From Eubacterium nodatum ATCC 33099 (GTDB lineage: Bacteria; Bacillota; Clostridia; Peptostreptococcales; Anaerovoracaceae): 64,000 nt of DNA. The notes under the pieces were generated by a model. That model saw nothing but the letters and a program-made list of their open reading frames with translations, was not told the DNA's origin and ran no database searches. The stretch spans positions 57,347 to 121,346 of the forward strand of contig AZKM01000024.1 in the NCBI GenBank assembly GCA_000510425.1. The letters run 5' to 3'. A program made the translations under genes and the position numbers. Shown piece after piece: positions 44,502 to 54,280 of the stretch (position 1 is the stretch's first letter; each line of letters starts with the position of its first letter).

Positions 44502-46289
44502 CTACATCATATTGTCCTGTCTTTTGATTTTCTTAGTCGTTGTTCTTATAAAATCTTCTTTTCTTACGAATACATCACGGATTCTCTTATATACCGATAA
44601 ATCCTGATTCAGTTCATTTATCAAATCTTTGAAGAATGTATTCAGCTCCTCTTCATTCGGTTCATATCCAAATTTTTCGCTCAGCGGTTCCATAGCAGGA
44701 AGTATTTGAATACCCACATTCTCACCTTCTGTAGTCTTGTGAGGGAATATCATGGAATCCTCTATAAATTCATTTTGATTTACAAATTCCTCTATCTCCT
44801 CCGGATACACATTCTCACCTGTTACTGTGACGATCACATTCTTGACTCTTCCTGTCAAATATATCCAGCCTTGGGGGTCTATGAATCCCAAGTCCCCCGT
44901 ATGCAGCCATCCTTCTTCATCAATTACTTCTGCAGTGGCTTCCGGCATGTTATAGTAACCCTTCATTACATTCGGTCCCCGATATAATATTTCTCCGATA
45001 CCACTTTCATCCTTGTTAATAACTTTAGTTTCACCTGTAGATACAGTTGCCCCCACGGAACCTGCTTTCCTGTAGCGTTCCCTTTCTGCCTTTTGAGGAG
45101 TTCCTGAAATAAGAGGTGTGCATTCCGTCATTCCATAGCCTTGTAAAATGGTAAGTCCCATGTCCTCAAAATCTCTGTATATCTGAGGAGAAATTGCTGC
45201 AGCACCGGTAATTACGATTCTAAGTTTTCCGCCCATCTCATCTATGACAGATTTGAAAATTTTTCTTCCTGCATTTATATGCAGCCTTTTCAATCGTCTG
45301 TTGAAATTCAACATATTTCTAAACAATTTTTCTTTGCCCTGTTTTTTAACAGACTTGCTTATTCTTCCGTGTAGCATTTCAAGAACTCTCGGAACTACAA
45401 TTATAATTGTATTTTCGGCTTCTTTCATGTTTTGCGGAATATACTTCATTCCCTCGCAGAAAGCCGTGCTTGCTCCCCTATAAAGAATCAGAAGCATACC
45501 TAAGGTACATTCATAGGTGTGATGAATTGGCAGAAGTGATAACGTTTTATCTGAAGCTTTCACATGGCATACTCTGCATACATCCATTATATTTGAGGTA
45601 ATATTCCTATGACTTAAAACTACCCCTTTTGGAATTCCTGTGGTTCCTGATGTAAACAAAATAACAGTCATTTCATCGGGGTCAATTTCAATACTTTCAA
45701 AAGAAGTATCACCATTTTTCAAAAGTTCTTCTCCCTCTAAAAGAAGGTCTTTCCAAAGTGTCACATTTGAGTTTTGCATTTTGTCTTTCAACCTTGAAAA
45801 ATCCTTTACTGTATACACGGGACTTGCTGTTTCATCAGTTCTGTCTCCGTAGATCTCCATGACAATTAAATTTTCTAAACCTTTTATATCATAAAGTTTC
45901 TTACAGTCACCTTTTGTGCAAAAAACAGTATCACATTCTGATGCTTTTAGAAGATTTTCAATTTCAGCTCCGGAAAGTTCCTTGTCAATAGGAACAGCTA
46001 TATTTCCACTGTTTACTATTGCAAGATATGTACATATCCATTCATAACTCCCTTGCCCCATTACAGCAATTTTCTTTCCTACGCCCATTTGAGCCAGCAT
46101 AGTACCGATAGCCTTGACATCGTTTTCCAGCAGCTTGTATGAAATAGACTTATAGGGAGCTCCCTTCTTTTCTTTTACCCAGAATGCAGGATTATCTCCA
46201 AACAAATCAACACTGCTTGAAAGCATATCTTTAAGTGTAACTATGTTTCTAATATTCTTATACCAATAATGATTAAACCTGTCGTTCAT
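44502..46289 (-). CDS. AMP-dependent long-chain acyl-CoA synthetase family ligase
   Basis: 595 residues. Adenylate-forming enzyme that activates a carboxylic acid, probably a fatty acid, with ATP and CoA. The P-loop-like FTSGTTGIPKGVVLSH is near residue 210, YGMTECTP mid-protein, and TGDLG with the catalytic region TGRVKNVIVTVTGENVYP near 480. It has the long-chain (FAA1-type) layout with extended N-terminus. Exact chain length is not readable from the sequence. It is followed by the structured region at 44311-44449. Confidence 0.88.
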   Translation of the reverse strand: MNDRFNHYWYKNIRNIVTLKDMLSSSVDLFGDNPAFWVKEKKGAPYKSISYKLLENDVKAIGTMLAQMGVGKKIAVMGQGSYEWICTYLAIVNSGNIAVPIDKELSGAEIENLLKASECDTVFCTKGDCKKLYDIKGLENLIVMEIYGDRTDETASPVYTVKDFSRLKDKMQNSNVTLWKDLLLEGEELLKNGDTSFESIEIDPDEMTVILFTSGTTGIPKGVVLSHRNITSNIMDVCRVCHVKASDKTLSLLPIHHTYECTLGMLLILYRGASTAFCEGMKYIPQNMKEAENTIIIVVPRVLEMLHGRISKSVKKQGKEKLFRNMLNFNRRLKRLHINAGRKIFKSVIDEMGGKLRIVITGAAAISPQIYRDFEDMGLTILQGYGMTECTPLISGTPQKAERERYRKAGSVGATVSTGETKVINKDESGIGEILYRGPNVMKGYYNMPEATAEVIDEEGWLHTGDLGFIDPQGWIYLTGRVKNVIVTVTGENVYPEEIEEFVNQNEFIEDSMIFPHKTTEGENVGIQILPAMEPLSEKFGYEPNEEELNTFFKDLINELNQDLSVYKRIRDVFVRKEDFIRTTTKKIKRQDNMM

Positions 46290-46387
46290 ATATTTCCTCT
46301 TTATTCTGTACTTAACTAAAACCTGATTACTCTTTCAGGCTAAAACAATTATTTAACTTCCATATAAATATACCATATATTCTGTTT

Positions 46388-46684
46388 ATGTTACAGGGTG
46401 ACTTTCAAGATAATTACCGTAATTTTTGTATAGTAATGATAGATTATATAAGAATCGTTTCTTTAGATAACATAAAGGAATCTTTTAGTCTTAAAAGATT
46501 CCTACGCAAACAGCTTTATGCCATTTTGTCACAGCACTACAGAAGAATTGTGGTCGTAGATCCCAGATATTTCTATGGAAATATAAATGATATTATAGGC
46601 TCAAACGGCATAAGTGATGTGTTATTTTTATACAATGCAAACACTTTCTTCCAAGATAACTCTCCGGAAATAATGTTGCACTAG
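46388..46684 (+). pseudogene. Decayed C-terminal fragment of a DHHW/AlgX-type SGNH-like protein
   Basis: In the +1 frame NLLVLKDSYANSFMPF (about 46480-46529) is the usual core of this family. One frame over, LSQHYRRIVVVDPRYF and DVLFLYNANTF continue it to the stop at 46684. One extra T in CCATTTTG would join the two, and one base fewer at AAAGGAAT would join the upstream segment. The N-terminal half with the DHHW motif is missing. Intact relatives are secreted proteins of about 380 residues near O-acetyltransferases. Remnant of a lost gene; the only feature in the 46290-46680 gap. Confidence 0.7.
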
Positions 46685-47310
46685 TCTATCAAATACCTAT
46701 ATACTTTAGCATATACGGTATCTGCCTTTACAGTATACTCCGTAAGCATGGTTATAGCCTTCCTGTTAAGCTCTTCTTTTCGCTTTTCATCTTTCATGAG
46801 TCTGCTGTTTATGAATACATTAAGTGCCGCCCCCTGAAGTGCTGATTTACAAAGTATCACCCCCACACCTGCATCACTTAATGCGACTTTGGCACCCTTT
46901 ATTGCAAATTCATTACAAATTTCTATCGCTCTGCAACAATATTCCATAATCTCCAGAGGTGCCGTACATGCCATTTCAAGTGCATCTGCCATTATTCTGT
47001 CCTTTTCTGCCTTTTCTTCTTCCGTTGATGCCGGAAGCTTATAGGCATTTACCAAAGGTCTGAAGGCTGCTGCATCTTTATCCACAAGCTTCAGAAGAAT
47101 CAGCTGAATTTCTTCAGCTTCCTTCATATACTCCTCCAGCTCATCCTTTACATCTGCAAACTTTTCTTTGTTCACAGTAAGTGCACCGACCATATTACCC
47201 AGGGCAGTTCCGATTGAGCCTGCAAGAGCCACTGCTCCACCGCCTCCGGGAATCGGATCACTTGAACTTAACGCCTTAATATAATCCATACAAGTATTTT
47301 CCATCAGCAT
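46681..47310 (-). CDS. fchA: Methenyltetrahydrofolate cyclohydrolase / cyclodeaminase family (FchA)
   Basis: 209 residues. It belongs to the formiminotransferase-cyclodeaminase fold; stand-alone versions next to fhs act as methenyl-THF cyclohydrolase or formimino-THF cyclodeaminase. The glycine loop PIPGGGGAVALAGS is near residues 19-32. The gene follows fhs by 39 bases on the same strand, which places it in the tetrahydrofolate one-carbon pathway. Ribosome binding site AGAGGT. Confidence 0.9.
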   Translation of the reverse strand: MLMENTCMDYIKALSSSDPIPGGGGAVALAGSIGTALGNMVGALTVNKEKFADVKDELEEYMKEAEEIQLILLKLVDKDAAAFRPLVNAYKLPASTEEEKAEKDRIMADALEMACTAPLEIMEYCCRAIEICNEFAIKGAKVALSDAGVGVILCKSALQGAALNVFINSRLMKDEKRKEELNRKAITMLTEYTVKADTVYAKVYRYLID

Positions 47311-47349
47311 AACTTTTACCTCTATTCTACCCCTATATCACCAAATTAT

Positions 47350-49029
47350 TTAGAACAATCCTGTGATTTTTCCATCATTATCAATATCTATATGCTCGGC
47401 AGCAGGAACCTTAGGAAGACCCGGCATAGTCAAAATATTTCCGGTTTTAACAACAATAAACCCTGCTCCTGCATTTACCTTAACATCTGATACACTGATA
47501 TTAAAATTTCTTGGTGCTCCTAAAAGTGTCGGATTATCCGAAAAGCTGAACTGTGTCTTCGCCATACATATCGGTAAATCTCCGTAACCCAGTTCCTCCA
47601 ACTGCTTAATTGTCTTAGACACCTTTGCATCAAAAACGACATCATCAGCTCTATATATCTTCTTAGCTATCACTTTAATTTTATCTTTAATTGACAGGCT
47701 TAAGTCGTATATGAATTCAAAGTCATCCCTATTCTTTTCAACAAGTTCTAGAACTTCCTTTGCAAGGGATATTCCGCCTTCGCCACCTTTCGCCCAAACT
47801 TCACTTAAAACAACATTGGCACCTTTTTCTTCGCACATAGCTTTAACCAGCTCAAGTTCCGCATCTGTATCCGTCGGGAATGCATTGATTGCAACTACCG
47901 TTGGAATTCCAAATACATTTGCCATATTATCCAGATGCTGCAGCAGGTTAGGCATTCCTTTCTTAAGTGCTTCGAGGTTTTCTTCATTTAAATCTTTCTT
48001 GGCAACGCCGCCATGATATTTAAGAGCTCTTACAGTTGCAACGAGAACACAGGCCGAAGGCTTTATGCCTGCCTTTCTGCACTTAATATCCAGGAATTTC
48101 TCTGCACCCAAATCCGCTGCAAATCCGGCTTCAGTAACTACATAGTCAGCAAGCTTCAGTGCCATTCCTGTTGCCATAATAGAGTTACATCCGTGGGCAA
48201 TATTGGCAAAAGGACCTCCGTGAATAAACGCCGGTGTATGCTCAAGTGTCTGCACTAAATTAGGCTTCAGCGCATCCTTCAGCAATGCTGCAACGGCTCC
48301 CTGGGCCTTTAAATCCGCCACTGTAACAGGTCTGTCATCATAGGAATATGCAACAACAATATCGGAAACCTTTTCTTTAAGATCTGCAATATCCTTTGAC
48401 AGACAAAGTATAGCCATTATCTCACTTGCAACGGTAATTTCAAATCCGTCTTCCCTCGGCATTCCGCTCATTTTTCCGCCCATTCCGTCTATGATATTCC
48501 TAAGCTGTCTGTCGTTCATATCCACAACACGCTTCCATGTAACCTTTCTGACATCTATTCCGAGGCTGTTCCCCTGCTGAACATGGTTATCCAGCATGGC
48601 TGCAATTAGATTGTTGGCAGCTCCGATAGCATGCATATCGCCTGTAAAATGGAGATTTATATCTTCCATGGGAACAACCTGTGCATAACCACCGCCGGCG
48701 GCTCCGCCTTTAACACCGAAGACCGGTCCCATGGACGGTTCTCTAAGGGCAACCATAACCTTCTTATCCAATTTGTGAATTGCATCTGCAAGTCCCACTG
48801 ATGTGGTCGTTTTTCCTTCTCCTGCAGGTGTAGGAGAAATGGCAGTAACCAAAATCAGCTTTCCGTTATTTTCCTCTTTCTTATCTTTTAAAATTGAATA
48901 ATCAACCTTCGCCTTATATTTTCCGTATAATTCAAGATAATTTTCATCAATCCCGATAGCTTCTGCAACTTCAGTAATTAACTTTTGCTCTGCTTCTTGT
49001 GCAATATGAATATCTGTTTTTATTTCCAT
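47350..49029 (-). CDS. fhs: Formate--tetrahydrofolate ligase
   Basis: 559 residues. ATP-dependent formation of 10-formyl-THF from formate, used in anaerobes for purine synthesis and C1 flux. P-loop [15 protein letters not shown] near residue 67 and the conserved [20 protein letters not shown] just after it. GGGAGG ribosome binding site. Together with fchA it supplies C1 units; a folD gene is not in the window. Confidence 0.97.
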   Translation of the reverse strand: MEIKTDIHIAQEAEQKLITEVAEAIGIDENYLELYGKYKAKVDYSILKDKKEENNGKLILVTAISPTPAGEGKTTTSVGLADAIHKLDKKVMVALREPSMGPVFGVKGGAAGGGYAQVVPMEDINLHFTGDMHAIGAANNLIAAMLDNHVQQGNSLGIDVRKVTWKRVVDMNDRQLRNIIDGMGGKMSGMPREDGFEITVASEIMAILCLSKDIADLKEKVSDIVVAYSYDDRPVTVADLKAQGAVAALLKDALKPNLVQTLEHTPAFIHGGPFANIAHGCNSIMATGMALKLADYVVTEAGFAADLGAEKFLDIKCRKAGIKPSACVLVATVRALKYHGGVAKKDLNEENLEALKKGMPNLLQHLDNMANVFGIPTVVAINAFPTDTDAELELVKAMCEEKGANVVLSEVWAKGGEGGISLAKEVLELVEKNRDDFEFIYDLSLSIKDKIKVIAKKIYRADDVVFDAKVSKTIKQLEELGYGDLPICMAKTQFSFSDNPTLLGAPRNFNISVSDVKVNAGAGFIVVKTGNILTMPGLPKVPAAEHIDIDNDGKITGLF

Positions 49030-49043
49030 GCGAACCTCCCTTA

Positions 49044-49689
49044 TTATAAAATCTTCTTTAAAAAACTTTTTCTGTGAATCGGGGTTATTCCCTTTTCACT
49101 AATTCCTTTATAATGTGCCTTTGTACCGTAGCCCTTATTTTTCTCAAAGGCATATCCCGGATATTCTTTGCTGTAATTTATCATCAGATTGTCTCTATAT
49201 ACCTTGGCAACTATTGAGGCTGCCGCTATTGAAACACTCTTTGCATCTCCCTTAATTATTGAGGTTTGAGGAATATCAATTTCCTCAAGGGAAACTGCGT
49301 CTATTAAAAGATGCTGTAAATCGCATTTCTCCTTTGCAGCATCGATAGCAATTGTCATTGCTTTTTTTGTAGCATTTAAAATATTTATTTCGTCAATTAT
49401 TTCGGGGGCTACAAGTCCAATTCCCCATGAAATAGAGTTATCTAAAATTAGATTATATAATGAATTCCTCTTTTTTTCACTAACTTTTTTTGTAGTCATC
49501 TACACCTGTAACAGAAAAATCCTCTGGTAACACTACGCATGCTGCAACCACAGGACCTGCAAGAGGACCTCTGCCCACCTCATCAACTCCGCCGATATAA
49601 TTAACACCTTTCGCTCTAAGATTATTTTCGTATGCTTTCATTTCTGAAAGTCTCTGTTTCTGAAGTTTTTCTCTCTCTGCCCCGGTCAT
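49044..49689 (-). CDS. rnhB: Ribonuclease HII (frameshifted in an A7 run)
   Basis: It cleaves RNA in RNA-DNA hybrids and misincorporated ribonucleotides. The first part (from ATG 49689) has [15 protein letters not shown] with the catalytic Asp-Glu pair and then stops at 49480-49482. The rest (to 49044) continues in another frame with SEKKR, the third catalytic Asp in LIDAV and the [13 protein letters not shown] helix. Removing one A from the run at 49485-49491 joins them as [12 protein letters not shown], matching the family's DSKKLSEKKR, and gives 214 residues, normal length. Either a sequencing error or a real inactivation. Confidence 0.88.
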
Positions 49690-50519
49690 TTTACTTTCTC
49701 CAAAGTTATCTTTCCAATTTTTCCTGATCTGAATTCATCCATAACCGTTCTGGCACATCTTTCATAGTCAATTCGTTTTCCCGGAAGAATAAAACCTCTT
49801 TTTTCGGCAATTTCCTCCATAGTCTCCAGTGGCGTTTCGCCGAGTTTTTCAAGTTTATAGCGTTTCGTCAAAAGCTCGGGATATCTCTCTTGCATCGTTT
49901 CAATAAAAGAAAGTGCAAGGTCTGAGACATCTAAAATTTCTTCTTTTATGCTCCCGCAGTACGCTAAATTAAGCCCTACTTTCGGATCTTCAAATTTAGG
50001 CCAGAGTATTCCCGGAGTATCCAAAAGCTGCATCCCACCCGAAATGGTAAGCCATTGTTTGCCCTTCGTTACTCCCGGTCTGTCACCTGTCTGAGTACTT
50101 TTCCTTCCGGTCATTCTGTTAATTAAAGAGGATTTTCCGGCATTGGGAACACCCACTATCATCATTCTCAGAGGTCTGTTCAACTTAGTTTTTATAACTT
50201 CTCCATGAAGCTTTTCCAGCAAGGAATAAAGTCTATTAACCCCTTCTCCACTCATAGAGTTAAGCTCAATAGCATTATTGCCTTCGCCTGCAAATTTTTC
50301 AATCCATTTTTTATTTTGATTTGGATCGGACAGGTCTTTTTTATTTAAAATAATCACCCTTGGCTTGCCTTCAACCAGCTGATTGATAATAGGGTTCCTG
50401 CTGGATACCGGAATTCTTGCATCTATCACCTCAATTACCACATCCACCATCTTTATACTGTTTTGAATAAGCTCTCTGGTTTTTTTCATATGCCCGGGAT
50501 ACCAGTTTATATTTTTCAT
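49686..50519 (-). CDS. rbgA: Ribosome biogenesis GTPase YlqF/RbgA
   Basis: 277 residues. It has a circularly permuted GTPase: the NKKD G4 motif comes before G1 GVPNAGKSS (about 125-133), then G2/G3 TKGKQW and DTPG. It is needed for late assembly of the 50S subunit. The rplS-rbgA-rnhB order is typical of Firmicutes, and it overlaps rnhB by 4 bases. GGGGGAG ribosome binding site. Confidence 0.96.
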   Translation of the reverse strand: MKNINWYPGHMKKTRELIQNSIKMVDVVIEVIDARIPVSSRNPIINQLVEGKPRVIILNKKDLSDPNQNKKWIEKFAGEGNNAIELNSMSGEGVNRLYSLLEKLHGEVIKTKLNRPLRMMIVGVPNAGKSSLINRMTGRKSTQTGDRPGVTKGKQWLTISGGMQLLDTPGILWPKFEDPKVGLNLAYCGSIKEEILDVSDLALSFIETMQERYPELLTKRYKLEKLGETPLETMEEIAEKRGFILPGKRIDYERCARTVMDEFRSGKIGKITLEKVK

Positions 50520-50609
50520 TTCTCCCCCTTATCCCTTATCTGTTCCATCAGAATCAGAATTTATAAAACTTCAATGTTTTGATTTCATATCTAAATCATC
50601 ATCTATTTT

Positions 50610-50638
50610 TTTATATAAAAGCTCTTGCTATATTGCAA
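50610..50638 (-). promoter_or_regulatory. rbgA-rnhB promoter
   Basis: TTGCAA (50633-50638), 17-base spacer, TATAAA (50610-50615). It lies after the rplS terminator, so rbgA has its own start. Upstream of it is a perfect 17-base palindrome. Confidence 0.6.
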
Positions 50639-50662
50639 AATCTCTTAAGCTCCAAAGTTCTG

Positions 50663-50679
50663 AGAAGTTATTAACTTCT
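50663..50679. other. 17-bp perfect palindrome upstream of the rbgA promoter
   Basis: AGAAGTTATTAACTTCT reads the same on both strands except the central base. Its position about 25 bases upstream of the -35 box suggests a binding site; it has no T-run, so it is not a terminator. Confidence 0.4.
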
Positions 50680-50700
50680 AATGCACGGAAGGATTTATCT

Positions 50701-50731
50701 AAAAACAGAAAAGGGAACCTGACGGTTCCCC
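50701..50731 (-). terminator. rplS terminator
   Basis: GGGAACC-GTCA-GGTTCCC hairpin (50713-50730) followed on the minus strand by TTTTCTGTTTTT, immediately after the rplS stop. Confidence 0.85.
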
Positions 50732-50735
50732 ATAA

Positions 50736-51083
50736 TTATCTGTTTTCTTTTGCCTTAATCTTAGCGGCCTTGCCGGTTCTGCCGCGCATGTAGTGAAGTC
50801 TGGCTCTTCTAACCTTACCTTTTCGAGTCACTTCGATCTTCTCTACCCACGGTGAGTGAAGCGGGAATGTCTTTTCAACACCTACACCGGAAGCAATTCT
50901 TCTAACTGTAAATGTTTCGCCGATTCCACCGTTCTGACGCTTCAAAACAAAACCTTCAAAAATCTGGATTCTTTCTCTGTTTCCTTCTTTAATCTTGATG
51001 TGTACACGAACTGTATCACCTACATTAAAGTTCGGGATGTCTTTCTTAAGATAATCCTGAGTCACTGCATCAATTGCATTCAT
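50736..51083 (-). CDS. rplS: 50S ribosomal protein L19
   Basis: 115 residues, standard length. It bridges the 30S/50S interface. Conserved [16 protein letters not shown] and the final [20 protein letters not shown] are present. It is a single-gene transcription unit here: own promoter within the murE end, a leader of about 115 bases, a strong GGAAGGAGG site, and a terminator straight after. Confidence 0.98.
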   Translation of the reverse strand: MNAIDAVTQDYLKKDIPNFNVGDTVRVHIKIKEGNRERIQIFEGFVLKRQNGGIGETFTVRRIASGVGVEKTFPLHSPWVEKIEVTRKGKVRRARLHYMRGRTGKAAKIKAKENR

Positions 51084-51198
51084 GAATTTGTCCTCCTTCC
51101 CTCATAGACGTTCGTAAATGCTCTCGAATCCTCTCTACGCACAGCTAACAGCTAAAATTCAAGCTTTGTGCTTCATTCATAGGAACGCCCGTACTACA
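51084..51198 (-). promoter_or_regulatory. rplS leader, candidate L19 autoregulatory leader
   Basis: A 115-base untranslated leader whose 3' end, CATTTACGAACGTCTATGAG, flanks the ribosome binding site and can fold. Firmicutes rplS commonly carries an L19 leader (Rfam family known), and this has the right place and size; the fold was not computed. Confidence 0.4.
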
Positions 51199-51204
51199 TT
51201 CGAC

Positions 51205-51234
51205 ATTATAACACAGTATGATAAAGCTTTTCAA
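51205..51234 (-). promoter_or_regulatory. rplS promoter
   Basis: TTGAAA (51229-51234), 18-base spacer, TATAAT (51205-51210) preceded by TGT, an extended -10. It overlaps the last codons of murE. Confidence 0.75.
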
Positions 51235-52660
51235 GGACTTTTTTTGCTGCCTCAACATCTCCCATCCAAGGTTCCCTGCCTTCTCCACGATACATGTATT
51301 CTTCCGCACCTTTTCCGAGAATCAAAATAATATCATCCTTCTTTGCTTTTAAAATACCTTCTTTTATAGCCTCATATCTGTCTAATATCAGTTCATATCT
51401 TCCCTGAGATTCCTGTATTCCCTCAAGTATCTGCTCTGCGATTTCTTCTTTTGACTCGTTTCTGGGATCTTCTTCCGTTACGATTACAAGATCGGAATAT
51501 TTTCCTGCAATTTTTCCGAGAACAGCTCTTTTATCGTGGTCTCGCTTTCCCGCACATCCAAATACAGTGTAGACATTACTGCCGGTTTTCCTTATATTTT
51601 CCACATGCTGAAAAATCTTTTCAAATCCGTCGGGAGTGTGGGCATAATCCACCAGCACACTAAACTCCTGACCTTCATCTACGATCTCCATTCTTCCGTC
51701 AACCTGAGAAATTTTCTCAAACTTAGGAATCATCATTTCAATAGGCATTCCTGCCTGATGCATGGCAGCTATACCGCTCAAAAGATTGCTTATATTGTAC
51801 TTAGCCACCAGGTTTGTCATTATCTTGTACTCTTTTTTATCATGTACAAGTGTAAATTTTGTAAAATCAACTCCAAGACTTAATTCTTTAGCCATATAAT
51901 CGGCTTCGTTATCTATGCCGTAGGTTACAACCCTGCATTTACAACAGTTTTTCAGTTCCTCAAAACTGATTTTATCATCTGCATTCAAAACCGCCACTCC
52001 GCTTTCCTTCATATTCCTGAACAAAATTTTCTTTGCATCAAAGTAGTTTTTCATTGTTTTATGAAAATCCAAGTGGTCGTATGTTAAGTTTGTAAATATT
52101 GCATAATCAAAATCCACAGTGGAAACTCTTCCGAGAGCCAGACCATGGGAGCTGACTTCAATTGCAGCAGCCTTCATACCATGCTCTGTCATCTCATTTA
52201 GAACCTGATGAACTTCAATGGAGTCCGGTGTGGTTAAGCTTGGAAGTCTGCTGTAATCACCGTATCTAACTGCAATGGTTCCCATATATCCGCAAGGTGT
52301 ATATTCTGAAAAAATATCACTGATAATACTGGCTGTTGTAGTTTTTCCGTTAGTTCCCGTGATTCCAAACATAGTCAGCCTGCGGCTGGGTTCATTATAA
52401 AAAATATTACAAATCCTGTTCAATTCGGAATTGATATCCTTCACCTTTATATAGTCAATTTTATCAATACGATTTATATCATCTGTATGAACAATGGCTA
52501 CTGCACCGGCTGATACTGCTTGTTCTGCATATTTGTGCCCATCCGTCTCAAGACCCTTTATGCAAAAAAACATATCTCCTTTCTTTACTTTCCTTGAGTC
52601 AAGGGCAATACCTTTGATTTCCGTGTCCCTTTCACAGTCAAATAATCTATTTAACTTCAT
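51206..52660 (-). CDS. murE: UDP-N-acetylmuramyl-tripeptide synthetase MurE
   Basis: 484 residues. Adds the third, diamino acid residue to UDP-MurNAc-L-Ala-D-Glu. Mur ligase P-loop GITGTNGKTTTA is near residue 98, with EVSSHGLALGRV and TNLTYDHLDFH. The substrate-specificity loop reads EDPRNE where meso-DAP enzymes have DNPR, so the third residue may not be meso-DAP. Standalone murE outside the dcw cluster. Confidence 0.94.
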   Translation of the reverse strand: MKLNRLFDCERDTEIKGIALDSRKVKKGDMFFCIKGLETDGHKYAEQAVSAGAVAIVHTDDINRIDKIDYIKVKDINSELNRICNIFYNEPSRRLTMFGITGTNGKTTTASIISDIFSEYTPCGYMGTIAVRYGDYSRLPSLTTPDSIEVHQVLNEMTEHGMKAAAIEVSSHGLALGRVSTVDFDYAIFTNLTYDHLDFHKTMKNYFDAKKILFRNMKESGVAVLNADDKISFEELKNCCKCRVVTYGIDNEADYMAKELSLGVDFTKFTLVHDKKEYKIMTNLVAKYNISNLLSGIAAMHQAGMPIEMMIPKFEKISQVDGRMEIVDEGQEFSVLVDYAHTPDGFEKIFQHVENIRKTGSNVYTVFGCAGKRDHDKRAVLGKIAGKYSDLVIVTEEDPRNESKEEIAEQILEGIQESQGRYELILDRYEAIKEGILKAKKDDIILILGKGAEEYMYRGEGREPWMGDVEAAKKVLEKLYHTVL

Positions 52661-52685
52661 ATAAATTACTCCCTTTGCATTCCTG

Positions 52686-53591
52686 TCATGTCCATCTGTC
52701 TTTCAATGCTCTCGGATGGGTCTTGTCGTAAACATCCTTTATACGCTTTCTCATGTGTTCAAAATAAACTTGAGTTGCTATTATATCCTCGTGACCCATA
52801 AGTTCCTGTAAGGACTTCATATCTATTCCGTTTTGTACCATATGCATAGCAAAAGAATTTCTAAGAGTCTGTGGAGTAAGTTTCTCCTCTAAATCTGCGG
52901 CTTTCCCATACTGTTTAAGAATTTTCCAAAAGCCCTGTCTTGTAAAAAGTTCTCCCATATAATTTACAAAAAGCCACGATTCTCCACTATCTTCCTTATC
53001 TCTTACCAGAGCAGGTCTGCTATTTTCCAAATAATCTGCAACTGCATTCTTTGCAGGGATTCCCATAGGCACGATTCTTGCCCGTCCGTGATTTCCGCTG
53101 CACTTTACAAAGCCCATAGTCAAATTAACATCAGAGACTTTCAGTTCTATTATTTCACTTACACGAATCCCCGTTGCATACAAAAGCTCCAGCATTGCTC
53201 TGTCCCTCTTACCTTTAATGGAATCATCCGGTTTTCCAAGCAACAGTTCAATTTCCTCAATGCTCAAAAAAGAAATACCTTTTCTGGATATTTTGGGAGA
53301 TTTGATCCCCTCCGTAGGATTTTCTTTAATCCTGTTTGCCTTTATTAAAAATCTATAAAATGCTCTTATGGACGCAAGTTTTCTGTTAACAGTGGCCTTT
53401 GACTTTCCTGTACTTTTCAGTTCCATAAGGTAAGCCACCACCTGAGTATTGGTGGCCTGAGAAAAGTCCATAATTTTATTTTCTCTTAAAAATTTTTTGA
53501 AAGCAAGCAGATCCTGCTTATATGCAGATACTGTATTTTCCGAAACCCTTTTAGTTTTCTGTATATAAATTAAAAAATCATTTATTTCCAT
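52686..53591 (-). CDS. XerD-like tyrosine recombinase with altered active site
   Basis: 301 residues. SAM-like core-binding domain (1-90) and catalytic domain (105-300). Catalytic Arg I is in ATGIRVSE, Arg II in TLRNSF, His III in LMGH and Tyr in TQVYFEH. The usual His II (TPHTLRHS) is Gln here (TPQTLRNS), and the beta-hairpin Lys of GKGNKER is replaced (SGNHGRAR). The next gene upstream is a NUDIX hydrolase, the same neighbour as xerD in many Clostridia, so it is probably the chromosomal XerD; activity in dimer resolution is uncertain. Confidence 0.87.
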   Translation of the reverse strand: MEINDFLIYIQKTKRVSENTVSAYKQDLLAFKKFLRENKIMDFSQATNTQVVAYLMELKSTGKSKATVNRKLASIRAFYRFLIKANRIKENPTEGIKSPKISRKGISFLSIEEIELLLGKPDDSIKGKRDRAMLELLYATGIRVSEIIELKVSDVNLTMGFVKCSGNHGRARIVPMGIPAKNAVADYLENSRPALVRDKEDSGESWLFVNYMGELFTRQGFWKILKQYGKAADLEEKLTPQTLRNSFAMHMVQNGIDMKSLQELMGHEDIIATQVYFEHMRKRIKDVYDKTHPRALKDRWT

Positions 53592-53618
53592 TCAATTTCT
53601 CCATAATGACTGTGACTT

Positions 53619-54176
53619 CTAAATTAAGTAATCTGCAAGTTCGCCTTTATCTATAAGGGCCTTTACCATGAAGATACCAATCTGGGTTTTTGCATCTATA
53701 ATCTTTCCCGAAACTGTCATTTCAAATAAGTCATTTATATGATGTTCCTCCAGGTCTATCGCTTCATTTTCATCAAATTCGGTTTCACCCTGAATCAAAT
53801 CTGTACAAAGATAAATATATAAAATTTCATCAGAAAAACCTACCGTAGTATAAGTTGATGTCAAAAGCCTTATGTTTGCTGCCGAGTATCCTGTTTCTTC
53901 CTTTAGCTCCCTCAATGCCGTTTCCATAGGAGCTTCGCCTTTATCGATCTTTCCGGCAGGTGCCTCAAATATAACCTTCTCTACCGGTTTTCTGAACTGT
54001 CTCTCCATCAGAACATTACCGTCAGGTTTAAGGGCCATAATAACCGCTCCGCCACTGTGCTCCACAATCTCCCTTGTGGACTCACCGTTCTTGACTGTGA
54101 CTCTGTCTCGTCTGAGATTAATTATTTTTCCCCTATAAATATACTCTGATTCTAATGTTTTCTCTTTAAAAATCAT
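53619..54176 (-). CDS. NUDIX hydrolase, probable ADP-ribose pyrophosphatase
   Basis: 185 residues. A complete Nudix box G-x5-E-x7-R-E-x2-E-E-x-G starts at GKIDKGEAPMETALREL (about 96). The beta-sheet N-terminal region (GKIINLRRDRV) is that of the ADP-ribose pyrophosphatase NudF group. It probably hydrolyses ADP-ribose to AMP and ribose-5-phosphate. 27 bases from the recombinase gene. Confidence 0.9.
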   Translation of the reverse strand: MIFKEKTLESEYIYRGKIINLRRDRVTVKNGESTREIVEHSGGAVIMALKPDGNVLMERQFRKPVEKVIFEAPAGKIDKGEAPMETALRELKEETGYSAANIRLLTSTYTTVGFSDEILYIYLCTDLIQGETEFDENEAIDLEEHHINDLFEMTVSGKIIDAKTQIGIFMVKALIDKGELADYLI

Positions 54177-54207
54177 AATCTGCCTTCTATATATAAAACT
54201 TTACAAT

Positions 54208-54241
54208 ATTATAACACGGGTAAACCTATTTTTGAATAGGT
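54208..54241 (-). promoter_or_regulatory. NUDIX gene promoter with overlapping inverted repeat
   Basis: TATAAT (54208-54213) preceded by TGT, an extended -10, with no good -35. The -35 area is occupied by ACCTATT-TTTG-AATAGGT (54224-54241), a possible operator. The gap from 54177 to 54429 also holds the plus-strand promoter and leader of the exonuclease gene. Confidence 0.5.
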
Positions 54242-54280
54242 AAAACACCAAATTTATTCAAAATTTTGCTATTTATTTAC

